From: Oxalobacter paeniformigenes
GTDB taxonomy: Bacteria > Pseudomonadota > Gammaproteobacteria > Burkholderiales > Burkholderiaceae_D
DNA length: 64,000 nt
Assembly: GCF_027158465.1 (NCBI RefSeq)
Contig: NZ_JAMKYL010000002.1
Coordinates: forward strand, 124,001-188,000
Reading direction: 5' to 3'
Part shown: one piece after another, positions 42,940 through 51,888 of the stretch
Position numbering within the stretch: position 1 is the first letter of the stretch
Layout of the letters: every line of letters begins with the position of its first letter
Made by a program: the position numbers and the translations under genes
Notes under the pieces: model-generated
The model's database searches: none
What the model was told of the DNA's origin: nothing
What the model saw: the letters and a program-made list of their open reading frames with translations, nothing else

Positions 42940-44970
42940 ATGTCGTGTCTTTTCGTTCAGGTCGTTCTTGATACACCTCTTGACTTTTGTTTTGATTACC
43001 GTTATCCGGCCGAACTCGCTTCCGTTCAGTCGCCGCAAATCGGGCAGTTGGTCGTGGTGCCGTTCGGACGTCGTACAGAAGTCGGACTGATCGTGAATGT
43101 AAAAGAAGACACCGATGTCGAAGAAGACAAGCTCAAAGATGTTATTACGATTTTGTCGGATATGCCGCCACTGAATGCCGAATGGTTGGCATTGTGCCGT
43201 TTCGCGGCGGGATACTATCAGCGTCCGCTGGGCGAAGTGGCATTGCCGTCCATTCCGAAAAAAATACGTACGAATGGCGGAAAAGCGCTTGAACGGGCAT
43301 GGAAAGCGCTGGAAAAACAGGATATGCCGGCTTCAGGGAAAAGTCCGGTCAGGCCGCAGTTGCATCCGGCACAGCAGCAGGCGGTTGACGCCATCGTGCA
43401 TTCCGACGGGTTTTCGCCTTATGTCCTTTATGGCGTGACCGGCAGCGGCAAGACGGAAATCTATTTGCATTCGATCGAGGCGTTTTTGCGGCGAAAAACA
43501 GATGCGCAGGTACTGGTCATGGTTCCCGAGATCAACCTGACGCCCCAGCTGGAAAAGTCGGTCAGGGAGCGTTTCCCGCAGGAATGCATCGTGACACTGC
43601 ACAGCCGTTTGACGGAAACGGAACGGTTGCGGAACTGGCTGTCGATCCTGACTGGCAGGGCGCGTATCATTCTGGGAACACGTATGGCCGTGCTGGCACC
43701 AGCTTCCCGGTTGTGCCTGATTGTCGTGGATGAAGAACACGATCCTTCCTACAAGCAGCAGGAAGGCCTGCGTTATTCTGCAAGGGATTTGGCGGTCTGG
43801 CGTGCAAGACAGCTTGATATACCGGTTGTTCTGGGATCGGCCACGCCTTCGCTGGAAAGTTGGCAGCATATGCTGACGGGACACTATACACGGCTGGAGC
43901 TGAAAGAGCGCGCTGTCGCGGATGCGGTTTTGCCGCTTATCAGGCTGGTCGATATATCGCGGCAGCAGCTCAATGGCGGTTTGTCGGACGATCTGTTGCA
44001 AGCCATGCGACAGAGGCTGGAAAAAGGTGAACAGTCGCTGCTTTTCCTGAACCGGCGCGGGTATGCACCGGTCATGATGTGTGAAGCGTGTGGCTGGATC
44101 AGCGCATGTGACAGATGCTCCGCCTATATGGTTTATCACAAGGCGCATCGTTTGCTGCGTTGCCATCATTGTGGCTGTGAGCGCACACTTCCTCGCGTAT
44201 GTCCCGATTGCGGCAATGCCGATTTGCAGGCATTGGGACATGGTACGCAACGTATCGAGGAAACGTTGTCCGGCAGTTTCCCGGATGCACGGATTCTGAG
44301 GATCGATGCGGATTCGACAAGCCGCAAGGGAAGCCTGCAACTGGCGCTGGATACCATTCATCGTGGGGATGCGGATATTATTGTCGGAACCCAGATGATC
44401 GCCAAAGGACATGATTTCAGGAATCTGACGCTGGTGGGAGTCATCAACCCGGATACCTCGTTGTTTTCGCAGGACTATCGTGCCAGTGAACGGCTGTTTT
44501 CGCTGTTGATACAAGTCGCAGGCCGTGCGGGGCGTACCATGCACAAACCGGGCGGCAACGCCAGCGAAGTATTGATACAGACACGCTATCCGGCGCATCC
44601 TCTGTATCAGGCGGCGTTGTCGCATCGTTATGAGCAATATGTGTCCGAATTGCTTGCCGAAAGGAAAAATGCCGGCTTGCCACCTTTTGGCTATCAGGCG
44701 TTGCTGACGGCTGAGGCGCGCAGTATCGACAAGGCGCTGGCGTTTTTGTCCGAAGCGGCAGAGAGCATACCGGAGCGGTATGGCGTGATTATCAACGAAC
44801 CGATTCCAATGGCCATGATGCGCGTAGCCAATATGGAGCGTGCCCAGTTGCTGATAGAATCAGCGTCGCGTCAGGCCCTTCAGCGTATGCTCAAATTATG
44901 GTTGCCGGTGCTGAGAGGTAAAAAAAGCACCGTGCACTGGCAGATCGAAGTGGATCCAATGACGATCTGA
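42940..44970 (+). CDS. priA: primosomal protein N' (replication restart helicase)
   Basis: The 676-residue 3'-5' helicase restarts stalled replication forks. Walker A is GVTGSGKTEIY (about 165-175) and the DEAH-type box is VVDEEHDPSYKQQEG. The zinc-binding region is clear: CEACGWISACDRC and CHHCGCERTLPRVCPDCG. Helicase motifs GTQMIAKGHDF and QVAGRAGR follow. Its length (E. coli 732) fits. The 3' end nearly touches a convergent lytic transglycosylase gene. A DnaA-box-like cluster lies upstream. Confidence 0.97.
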   Translation: MSCLFVQVVLDTPLDFCFDYRYPAELASVQSPQIGQLVVVPFGRRTEVGLIVNVKEDTDVEEDKLKDVITILSDMPPLNAEWLALCRFAAGYYQRPLGEVALPSIPKKIRTNGGKALERAWKALEKQDMPASGKSPVRPQLHPAQQQAVDAIVHSDGFSPYVLYGVTGSGKTEIYLHSIEAFLRRKTDAQVLVMVPEINLTPQLEKSVRERFPQECIVTLHSRLTETERLRNWLSILTGRARIILGTRMAVLAPASRLCLIVVDEEHDPSYKQQEGLRYSARDLAVWRARQLDIPVVLGSATPSLESWQHMLTGHYTRLELKERAVADAVLPLIRLVDISRQQLNGGLSDDLLQAMRQRLEKGEQSLLFLNRRGYAPVMMCEACGWISACDRCSAYMVYHKAHRLLRCHHCGCERTLPRVCPDCGNADLQALGHGTQRIEETLSGSFPDARILRIDADSTSRKGSLQLALDTIHRGDADIIVGTQMIAKGHDFRNLTLVGVINPDTSLFSQDYRASERLFSLLIQVAGRAGRTMHKPGGNASEVLIQTRYPAHPLYQAALSHRYEQYVSELLAERKNAGLPPFGYQALLTAEARSIDKALAFLSEAAESIPERYGVIINEPIPMAMMRVANMERAQLLIESASRQALQRMLKLWLPVLRGKKSTVHWQIEVDPMTI

Positions 44971-44976
44971 TGCGTG

Positions 44977-45873
44977 TTACAACATGGTTTCCGTGTTGCC
45001 GTTCAGACTGCTGCTTTCGCCGTTTTTTTGCCGGGAAGATACCGTATCGCCGGTATTTTTGCCTGGACGTGCGGCACGCTGTTTCGCAGGGGATTTCGCT
45101 TGTATCAGCGATGGTGCACGCTTGCCGCTGGCAACAGCCTTGAGCATTCTGTATTCCGAAAGAACCCGCGAACCGTAGCCGCCATCGTGACTCATGGCAG
45201 CTGCACCGACATAACTTTTCAGCGCGAGTTCGACGGAACCTTTCTGGCGGACATAATCACGAAGGATTCTCGCGCCGACCTTGATGTTGACGACAGGGTC
45301 CAGCGCATTCTGGATACCGCCGTGATCCTCGAATTTGTCGGCATGAACTTTGGACATGACTTGCATGAGCCCTTGTGCGCCGACAGCGCTTTCTGCATAA
45401 GGATTGAACCGCGATTCAATAGCCATGACGGCCAGAATCAGGTGAGGATCCAGCCCCAGATCGAAAGCGGTTTTGTAGGCTGTGCTCACAAACAGGTTCG
45501 ACGCTGTACCGGCAATGCGGTAGCGTTTTGCGATCCATGCGGCGACGCGCTGTTTTTGCTTGAGTTCATCCAGTTTGGAATGGTGTTCGTTTTCGGCCAA
45601 TGCATTGACCGGTAACAGGCCTGCGGTATCCGGAGATATCGTGCGCGATTCTGCGGCATGTGCTTCATGGATCGGCAGGGAATTGCCGACCGTTTTGAAC
45701 AGATCAGGACGGATACAGCAAAGTGTCAGAATGACAAAAAACAGGCTGATGAAGAACATCCAGAATACTGGGTGGGATGTGAGGGATGTTTTTCCGGATT
45801 TTGCGGAAAACGGATGCTGGATTCTGTTTTTCAAATAATGCAAATCAAGTTGTTTAAAAAAAGAATGAAACAT
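44977..45873 (-). CDS. membrane-anchored lytic transglycosylase (SLT domain)
   Basis: The 298-residue protein has a single N-terminal membrane helix after about 35 residues (VFWMFFISLFFVILTLCC) and then an SLT domain. The catalytic glutamate is in VMAIESRFNPYAESAVGAQGLMQVM and a typical GxxA-type tail is SVELALKSYVGA. A Lys/Ala/Ser-rich tail (about 250-298) is likely disordered. It cleaves peptidoglycan glycan strands. A CGGGAGG ribosome-binding site supports the ATG at 45873; the frame extends upstream to 46029 without one. It resembles family 1 SLT proteins. Confidence 0.88.
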   Translation of the reverse strand: MFHSFFKQLDLHYLKNRIQHPFSAKSGKTSLTSHPVFWMFFISLFFVILTLCCIRPDLFKTVGNSLPIHEAHAAESRTISPDTAGLLPVNALAENEHHSKLDELKQKQRVAAWIAKRYRIAGTASNLFVSTAYKTAFDLGLDPHLILAVMAIESRFNPYAESAVGAQGLMQVMSKVHADKFEDHGGIQNALDPVVNIKVGARILRDYVRQKGSVELALKSYVGAAAMSHDGGYGSRVLSEYRMLKAVASGKRAPSLIQAKSPAKQRAARPGKNTGDTVSSRQKNGESSSLNGNTETML

Positions 45874-46336
45874 GAAAACCTCCCGGAAACGGGTTTCCTG
45901 CACAAGAAAGCGAAATGTTTTCCGTACAAGAGTCTCGTTTGTCCGAAAAAAGTCCGGTGATGCCTCCTGTGGCATAAACCGGATGAACTCTGTTGAGTTG
46001 CAGTTTTCTTGTAAGGTTGAGCTTCGCAACCGTTAAACTACAAATAGGTCACACGTGTGTCCAAGAGTTCCTGATGTGTCATCGATCGAATGATTCCGAT
46101 CGGATATGCGACAACATCGGTTTTGTTGAATGATATAGTTGGTTTCTGAAAAAATTATTTATGTAACTGCGCGCATTGTATTTGCGGTTTTATATCAAGT
46201 CAATTATAAAGACGTCATTTTTTATTACAAAATGTAATTACACAGAAGAAAGGAATAATAAAAATTTCCTTTTGAATCATATAGTTGTTGTGCAATCTGT
46301 GAAAAAATAAAAGCGGGACATCAAGAGAAAAAATAA
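45874..46336. other. AT-rich spacer upstream of ubiD with several palindromes
   Basis: The 463-base divergent spacer contains no gene that I can support. It has GGTCACACGTGTGTCC at 46047-46062 (16-bp palindrome with one mismatch), two CGATCG elements near 46085-46105, and ATTACAAAATGTAAT at 46224-46238 (perfect 6-bp arms). The last 200 bases are markedly AT-rich. It probably holds the promoters of both flanking genes. Confidence 0.5.
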
Positions 46337-47821
46337 ATGAAATATCGTGACCTGAGGGACTATATGAGCCAGTTGGCGGCGGATGGTGAATTGAAAGAAA
46401 TCACCGATGCCGTATCGCCTTGTCTTGAAATGACCGAGATTTCGCGCCGGGTGCTGGAGCGGCAGGGGCCTGCATTGCTTTTCAGAAATCCGTCAGGTTA
46501 TGACATGCCGGTTCTGACCAATCTTTTCGGAAGTGTGTCGCGCATTGTCAGGGCGATGGGGGGTGAAACCGTTCAGGATCTGAGGCGTACCGGACAGTTT
46601 CTGGCTTCACTGAAGGAGCCGGAACGCCCCGAAAAATTGTCTGAAATAGTCGGTATGGGAGCGATGCTGAAATCCGTTCTGGATATGCGTCCGAAAGAAC
46701 GGAAGGATGCTGCCTGTCATGACATCATACTGGAGGGGAACGATGTGGATATGGGGCGGTTGCCTGTCCAGACTTGTTGGCCGGAAGATGCGGGGCCGCT
46801 CATTACCTGGGGACTGGTAGTGACGAGGGGGCCGGGCAAGAAACGGCAGAATCTTGGCGTTTATCGTCAACAGGTGATCGGTGCGAACAAAGTCATCATG
46901 CGATGGCTGCCGCATCGGGGTGGTGCGCAGGATTTCAGGGAATACCGGATGGTGAACAAGGGACGCCCTTTCCCTGTCGCCGTGGTGATTGGGGCAGATC
47001 CCGCGACCATGCTTAGTGCGGTGACGCCGATACCGGACGATTTGTCGGAATACCAGTTCGCGGGTTTGCTCCGGGGCGGGCGTACTGAACTGGTGAAAAC
47101 GATCGGCAGTGATTTGTTCGTTCCGGCCAATGCGGAAATCGTGCTGGAAGGGCATATCTTGCCGGATGAAAGTCATGAAACGGGATATGAGCATGCGCTA
47201 GAAGGGCCGTTCGGCGACCATACCGGTTATTACAATGAACAGGACTGGTTCCCGGTCATGACCATCGAGCGGATCACCATGCGCCGCAATCCCGTGTATC
47301 TGTCGACCTATACAGGGCGTCCGCCTGACGAGCCTGCCATGCTGGGGCTGGCGCTCAATGAAGTGTTCGTACCGCTTTTGCAAAAACAGTTTCCGGAAAT
47401 CGCCGATTTTTATTTGCCGGCCGAAACATGCAGCTACCGGTTCGCCATCGCGAAAATCCGGAAAGCCTATCCTGGCCATGCACGGCGTGTGATGTTCGGG
47501 ATCTGGAGTTTTTTGCGCCAGTTCTTGTATACCAAGTTCATTATTGTCGTTGATGAAGATATCGATATTCGCAACTGGGCGGATGTGCTCTGGGCCATTT
47601 CGACACGTGTCGATCCGGTACGCGATACGCTGCTGGTTGACAATACACCGATCGATTATCTGGACTTCGCCTCGCCGGTCAGCGGATTGGGCGGCAAGAT
47701 GGGGATCGATGCCACGAACAAATGGAAGGAGGAAACCTCTCGGATTTGGGGAAAACGCATTGTCATGGATGATGCCGTGCAAAAGAAGGTGGATGCGCTC
47801 TGGGAAAAGCTGGCGTTGTGA
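46337..47821 (+). CDS. ubiD: 4-hydroxy-3-polyprenylbenzoate decarboxylase (UbiD family)
   Basis: The 494-residue protein matches UbiD along its length: MKYRDLRDYMSQLAADGELK at the start, YEHALEGPFGDHTGYYN in the middle, and the conserved stretch TYTGRPPDEPAMLGLALNEVF and NTPIDYLDFASPVSGLGGKMG. It uses prenylated FMN to decarboxylate the ubiquinone precursor ring. The ubiX gene for the cofactor is not in this window. The large AT-rich spacer upstream is unusual for a biosynthetic gene. Confidence 0.95.
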   Translation: MKYRDLRDYMSQLAADGELKEITDAVSPCLEMTEISRRVLERQGPALLFRNPSGYDMPVLTNLFGSVSRIVRAMGGETVQDLRRTGQFLASLKEPERPEKLSEIVGMGAMLKSVLDMRPKERKDAACHDIILEGNDVDMGRLPVQTCWPEDAGPLITWGLVVTRGPGKKRQNLGVYRQQVIGANKVIMRWLPHRGGAQDFREYRMVNKGRPFPVAVVIGADPATMLSAVTPIPDDLSEYQFAGLLRGGRTELVKTIGSDLFVPANAEIVLEGHILPDESHETGYEHALEGPFGDHTGYYNEQDWFPVMTIERITMRRNPVYLSTYTGRPPDEPAMLGLALNEVFVPLLQKQFPEIADFYLPAETCSYRFAIAKIRKAYPGHARRVMFGIWSFLRQFLYTKFIIVVDEDIDIRNWADVLWAISTRVDPVRDTLLVDNTPIDYLDFASPVSGLGGKMGIDATNKWKEETSRIWGKRIVMDDAVQKKVDALWEKLAL

Positions 47822-47830
47822 CATTGTTTT

Positions 47831-47858
47831 TTGCGCAAACCACGGATTGCTGTACAAT
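47831..47858 (+). promoter_or_regulatory. putative promoter of SRP RNA
   Basis: TACAAT at 47853-47858 is a good -10 and TTGCGC at 47831-47836 a plausible -35, with a 16-base spacer. Initiation would fall at about 47865, at the closing stem of the RNA. Confidence 0.6.
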
Positions 47859-47865
47859 GCACGCA

Positions 47866-47961
47866 GGCGGGCCCCTGCGCATCGCGGAATGGTGAATCTG
47901 GTCAGGTCGGGAACGAAGCAGCCACAGCCAACCTCCGTGAGTGCCGCAGTCAAGGCTCGCC
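47866..47961 (+). ncRNA. ffs: signal recognition particle RNA (4.5S, small bacterial type)
   Basis: The closing stem GGCGGGCC (47866-47873) pairs over eight positions with GGCTCGCC (47954-47961). The apical region contains the conserved SRP tetraloop helix and asymmetric bulge: GGTCAGGTCGGGAACGAAGC then AGCCACA, which binds the M domain of Ffh. A T-rich tract (TTTTCTTTT) follows and ends transcription. It guides ribosomes with nascent membrane proteins to FtsY. It lies between ubiD and dnaX, like ffs beside dnaX in other betaproteobacteria. Confidence 0.92.
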
Positions 47962-48128
47962 TTTTCTTTTGTTACGTCTTTCGTATTTCCCTGTTTTGTG
48001 CGATGCCGGAATGGTGCTGACGAACGGTGCGTGGCGGAATGTTCAGTGGGTTCCGGAAAAATGTGCCTGCGCAAGACAGGTAGGCTTGCCAGTATGGAAA
48101 CCGGGAGCAATAAGGTACAATTTCCACC

Positions 48129-49919
48129 ATGTCATATTTGGTTCTTGCACGAAAATATCGTCCGAAGGATTTCGAAAGTATCGTCGGACAGGATCACGTT
48201 GTCCGTGCCCTGACGCACGCGCTTGAAAGTGGGCGCTTGCATCATGCCTATTTGTTTACCGGTACACGTGGTATCGGTAAAACGACATTGTCCAGAATCC
48301 TGGCCAAATCGCTCAATTGCGAAAAAGGCATCACGGCATCTCCCTGTGGGACCTGCGAAGCATGCAGGGCGATCGATTCGGACCGTTTTGTCGATTATGT
48401 CGAAATGGATGCTGCATCCAACCGTGGCATCGCCGACATGCTACAGATTCTGGAACAGGCGGTTTATGCACCGACGGCTGCACGTTTCAAGGTCTACATG
48501 ATCGACGAAGTGCATATGCTGACCCAGCAGGCTTTCAATGCCATGCTGAAAACGCTCGAGGAACCGCCGGAATATGTCAAATTCATTCTGGCGACGACCG
48601 ATCCGCAGAAAATTCCGGTAACGGTTCTTTCCCGTTGCCTGCAATTCAATCTCAAACAAATGCCGGTGCCGCAGATCGTGACGCATCTGGAAGGTATTCT
48701 GGCGAAAGAGGGAATTGCCTGCGAAAAAACGGCGCTCCAGTTGTTGGCCAAGGGGGCTCATGGTTCCATGCGTGATGCGTTGTCGCTGACGGATCAGGCG
48801 ATTGCCTATACGGCAGGTAATGTGACGGCGCAGGCGGTCCAGGACATGCTGGGCGCGCTGGATCAGACCTATCTGGTACGTTTGCTGGACTGTCTGGCAG
48901 CTCGCGACGGTGCGGGATTGCTTTCCGTCGCCGATGAAATGGCGGCGCGCAGTCTTTCTTACAATACGGCGCTCCAGGATCTGGGGACGTTGTTGCACCG
49001 GATCGCGATCATCCAGCAGGTGCCGGATTATTTGTCGGAAGAATTGCCTGACCATGCCGATTTGTCTCGCTTTGCCAATGCATTTTCTCCGGAAGAAATA
49101 CAGCTTTATTACCAGATCGCGATTCACGGGCGCGATGAGCTGGGACTGGCGCCTGATGAATACGCCGGTTTTTCCATGACGCTGTTGCGAATGCTGGCGT
49201 TTTTGCCGGATGATCGGAGCGTGAACCGTCCGGCACGTAAAACGGAAAATGTTCGGGCAGCGGTGAAAAAAACGGTTGTGGCATCTGCAGACAGAACACA
49301 GTATGCCACTGTCGGTGACGCAAAAACGGATGATATGCCGCAACCGGCTGCACGGACGATGGTGAATATGCCGCGAAAGAGCGCAGCGGTTGCCGTGTCA
49401 GCGGAACTGGGGCGTGCGGCAGGTGCCTGCGTTGCGGAAACCGCCAGACCGGAAAAGGAAGTCGTGACGGCAGGCGGTCTGGCAAAGCAGGATACGGTGC
49501 CTGCGGTATCGCAATCTGAAAAAAAACGTTCTCCGGTGTGGGATGGCGATTGGCCGACGCTGGCAGCGGGGTTGCCGGTACGCGGTCTGGTTCAGCAGCT
49601 GGCACAGCAGACGGAACTGGTGCGATGGGAAGAAAAGGATGGCGGAATGCTTATCCATCTGAAATCGCCTGCCGTGACATTATGCGCGCCGAATTATGTG
49701 GGAAAACTGGCATCGGTACTCGAAGAACATTTCGGGTGTCCAGTCGCGATCACGACGGAAACCGGCAAGGTGGAAGCGACAGTCAGCCGCAATGCGGCAA
49801 GGGCGCGTGCCGAAAGGCAAAAGCAGGCTGAAGAAGCGATGAAGAACGATCCGTATATACGGAATCTGACGGATGTATTCGGCGGTCATATTGTCGAAGG
49901 ATCGATTAAACCTCTTTAA
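48129..49919 (+). CDS. dnaX: DNA polymerase III subunits gamma and tau
   Basis: The 596-residue protein loads the sliding clamp; tau also joins polymerase and helicase. The AAA+ core has Walker A GTRGIGKTTL, the zinc module CGTCEACRAI with an upstream Cys (NCEKGITASPC), Walker B KVYMIDEVHML, sensor 1 FILATTDPQKIPVTVLSRC, and GSMRDALSLTDQ. A low-complexity linker (about 365-475) is followed by the tau C-terminal domain. Two A-runs, A7 at 49266-49272 and A8 near 49519, lie in the linker. It forms an operon with ybaB and recR. Confidence 0.95.
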   Translation: MSYLVLARKYRPKDFESIVGQDHVVRALTHALESGRLHHAYLFTGTRGIGKTTLSRILAKSLNCEKGITASPCGTCEACRAIDSDRFVDYVEMDAASNRGIADMLQILEQAVYAPTAARFKVYMIDEVHMLTQQAFNAMLKTLEEPPEYVKFILATTDPQKIPVTVLSRCLQFNLKQMPVPQIVTHLEGILAKEGIACEKTALQLLAKGAHGSMRDALSLTDQAIAYTAGNVTAQAVQDMLGALDQTYLVRLLDCLAARDGAGLLSVADEMAARSLSYNTALQDLGTLLHRIAIIQQVPDYLSEELPDHADLSRFANAFSPEEIQLYYQIAIHGRDELGLAPDEYAGFSMTLLRMLAFLPDDRSVNRPARKTENVRAAVKKTVVASADRTQYATVGDAKTDDMPQPAARTMVNMPRKSAAVAVSAELGRAAGACVAETARPEKEVVTAGGLAKQDTVPAVSQSEKKRSPVWDGDWPTLAAGLPVRGLVQQLAQQTELVRWEEKDGGMLIHLKSPAVTLCAPNYVGKLASVLEEHFGCPVAITTETGKVEATVSRNAARARAERQKQAEEAMKNDPYIRNLTDVFGGHIVEGSIKPL

Positions 49920-49931
49920 CGGAAAGTGACT

Positions 49932-50255
49932 ATGAAAAACCAACTCGCTGGTCTGATGAAACAGGCGCAGGCAATGCAGCAGAACATGGAAAGAATGCAG
50001 GAAGAACTGGGCAAGACGATTGTGGAAGGACAATCGGGAGCAGGTATGGTATCCGTTCTGATGAGCTGCAAATTCTACGTTTCGCGCGTATCCATCGATC
50101 CTGCGTTGATGAGCGATGACAAGGAAATGCTGGAAGATCTGGTAACGGCTGCATTTAACGATGCTGTCCGCAAGGCGGAAGCGACGACACAGGAAAAAAT
50201 GGCCAGTCTTTCTGCAGGCCTGGCCATGCCGCCGGGATTCAAGATGCCGTTCTGA
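49932..50255 (+). CDS. ybaB: YbaB/EbfC-family nucleoid-associated protein
   Basis: The 107-residue protein has a methionine/glutamine-rich N-terminal helix (LAGLMKQAQAMQQNMERMQEEL) and the conserved VEGQSGAGMVSVLMSC core, ending GLAMPPGFKMPF. YbaB proteins bind DNA as dimers and often form an operon with recR. Start at the ATG 49932, with GGAAAG upstream; an in-frame GTG at 49926 exists. Confidence 0.95.
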   Translation: MKNQLAGLMKQAQAMQQNMERMQEELGKTIVEGQSGAGMVSVLMSCKFYVSRVSIDPALMSDDKEMLEDLVTAAFNDAVRKAEATTQEKMASLSAGLAMPPGFKMPF

Positions 50256-50264
50256 TAGGATGCC

Positions 50265-50861
50265 GTGAAACCGCTTTCGTCTCTACAGAATCTGGTACAG
50301 GCGCTGCGCCATTTGCCGGGAATCGGTCCGAAGTCTGCACAGCGGATCGCATATCATCTTTTGCAGCATGACCGTGATGGCGCTCTTGAGTTGAGCAAAG
50401 CCTTGTCCGATGCGGCAAACCGTGTCAGGCATTGTGTACGTTGCAATACCTTTACGGAAGACGAAATATGCGACATGTGTCGTGATCCCGAACGGGACGC
50501 TTCACTGCTGTGCGTAACGGAAACACCGGCTGATCAGATGATGATCGAACAAACGCTGACGTTTCGCGGTTACTATTTTGTTCTGATGGGCAGCCTTTCG
50601 CCGCTTGACGGTATCGGTCCGAAAGAAATCCGCTTCGACAAGCTGATCGAACGAGCGACAGACGGTGTGGTCAAGGAAGTCATTCTGGCGACCAGTTTCA
50701 ATAATGAAGGTGAAGCGACTGCGCATTACATCGGTGAAATGCTCAAGGCACGCGGTTTGCGTGTCAGTCGTCTGGCCAGAGGCGTTCCCGTCGGAGCGGA
50801 ACTCGAATATGTGGATGTCGGAACCATCGCACGAGCTTTTCTTGACAGACGTTTGACCTGA
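50265..50861 (+). CDS. recR: recombination protein RecR
   Basis: The 198-residue protein works with RecF and RecO in gap repair. The helix-hairpin-helix region PGIGPKSAQRIAYHLL, the zinc finger CVRCNTFTEDEICDMC and the TOPRIM domain start (LLCVTETPADQMMIEQ) are visible, and the C-terminus has the usual ARGVPVGAELEYVD. The start is a GTG at 50265. It lies 9 bases after ybaB, in the dnaX-ybaB-recR operon. Confidence 0.96.
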   Translation: MKPLSSLQNLVQALRHLPGIGPKSAQRIAYHLLQHDRDGALELSKALSDAANRVRHCVRCNTFTEDEICDMCRDPERDASLLCVTETPADQMMIEQTLTFRGYYFVLMGSLSPLDGIGPKEIRFDKLIERATDGVVKEVILATSFNNEGEATAHYIGEMLKARGLRVSRLARGVPVGAELEYVDVGTIARAFLDRRLT

Positions 50862-50867
50862 TACCCT

Positions 50868-51764
50868 ATGACGACCATAGAAGAAACAACCGGAGCGACT
50901 CCACTGATCGAATTGCGTCGATCGTTGTCGGAGTCAGCCAGAAACAGGGGCAATCTCATTTTCGGGAAATGGGAGTGTGTCAATCCGTCGGCATCCATCA
51001 AGGATCGTGTCGTCAAATCGATGATCGAGGAGGCGGAAGCGAGTGGCGCCATTCATCCGGGAGATACACTGATCGAGGCCAGCAAGGGCAATACCGGTAT
51101 CGCGCTGGCGATGCAGGCGGCAGCCAGGGGATATCGCTGTATCCTGATCATGCCGGAGAATACCGCGCTCTTCAAGCAGCAAAGCATGGGGGTGTATGGC
51201 GCGGAAATCATTCTGACGCCGCAAAGCGGCGGCTTGCAGTATGCGCGGGATCTTGCGTTGCAAATGGCGTCCGAGGGGAAAGGGGTGATGCTGGACCAGT
51301 TCAGCAATCCTGCGAACCCGATGGCACATTACAGGACGACAGGGCCTGAAATCTGGGCCGCGACAAAGGGGCAGATCACACATTTTGTGTGCAGTATCGG
51401 TACGTCGGGCACTATTATGGGGGTATCGCGCTATTTGAAAGAACGTAACCGGAAAATACGGGTAATCGGTGTGGAACCGGAAGGCAATGCGCAGATTTCA
51501 GGCATGAACCGGTGGCCAGAAAACCAGCGTCCTGCGATTTATGAAAAAAAAAGGATAGACAAAATCGAGTCGGTAGGACAAGCCTGTGCAGAATATCGCG
51601 CCAGAAAACTGGCGAAAGACGAAGGGGTTTTTTGCGGGTTGTCATCGGCTTGTGCCTGCGAAGTTGCACTGAATTTGTCGGAGAGTGCCAGACACGCCAC
51701 AATCGTGTTCATGATCGCAGACAGAGGGGACCGTTACTTTTCTTCGGGTTTTTTCCCGGTCTGA
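50868..51764 (+). CDS. cysM: cysteine synthase B-like PLP enzyme with altered loops
   Basis: The 298-residue protein aligns along its length with CysM, which makes cysteine from O-acetylserine (or a related donor). Alignment is strong outside the active site (MLDQFSNPANPMAHYRTTGPEIW and the ending ADRGDRYFSSGFFP). The PLP lysine K45 is present but in NPSASIKDR rather than NPAGSVKDR. The substrate loop is SKGNTG (72-77), not TSGNTG, and the site usually SSGGA reads SSACA (259-263). PLP phosphate binding GTSGT (178-182) is nearly normal. It could have changed specificity or be drifting. It follows recR by 6 bases. Confidence 0.75.
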   Translation: MTTIEETTGATPLIELRRSLSESARNRGNLIFGKWECVNPSASIKDRVVKSMIEEAEASGAIHPGDTLIEASKGNTGIALAMQAAARGYRCILIMPENTALFKQQSMGVYGAEIILTPQSGGLQYARDLALQMASEGKGVMLDQFSNPANPMAHYRTTGPEIWAATKGQITHFVCSIGTSGTIMGVSRYLKERNRKIRVIGVEPEGNAQISGMNRWPENQRPAIYEKKRIDKIESVGQACAEYRARKLAKDEGVFCGLSSACACEVALNLSESARHATIVFMIADRGDRYFSSGFFPV

Positions 51765-51787
51765 AGGGCATAAGTACAACACAGGCA

Positions 51788-51816
51788 TTGTCATAAGGTC
51801 TTGTATCCTATAAAAT
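51788..51816 (+). promoter_or_regulatory. putative promoter of rpsT
   Basis: TTGTCA at 51788-51793 and TAAAAT at 51811-51816 are separated by 17 bases, with an AT-rich discriminator, about 75 bases upstream of the rpsT ATG. Confidence 0.6.
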
Positions 51817-51888
51817 AAAAGGCTACACAAATTTTGTATTGCGAAGTCAGCGCGTAAACAAACAACTAACAGGTTTTTAGGGAAATTT

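Noticed and set aside
47831..47838. TTGCGCAA palindrome as a separate regulatory site
   Set aside because: It overlaps the putative -35 of ffs and is only 8 bases long, so it is not distinguishable from chance.
48116..48129. TACAAT just before the dnaX ATG as a -10 giving a leaderless mRNA
   Set aside because: No -35 lies at the expected distance, and the sequence can arise by chance; the promoter may be that of ffs or further upstream.
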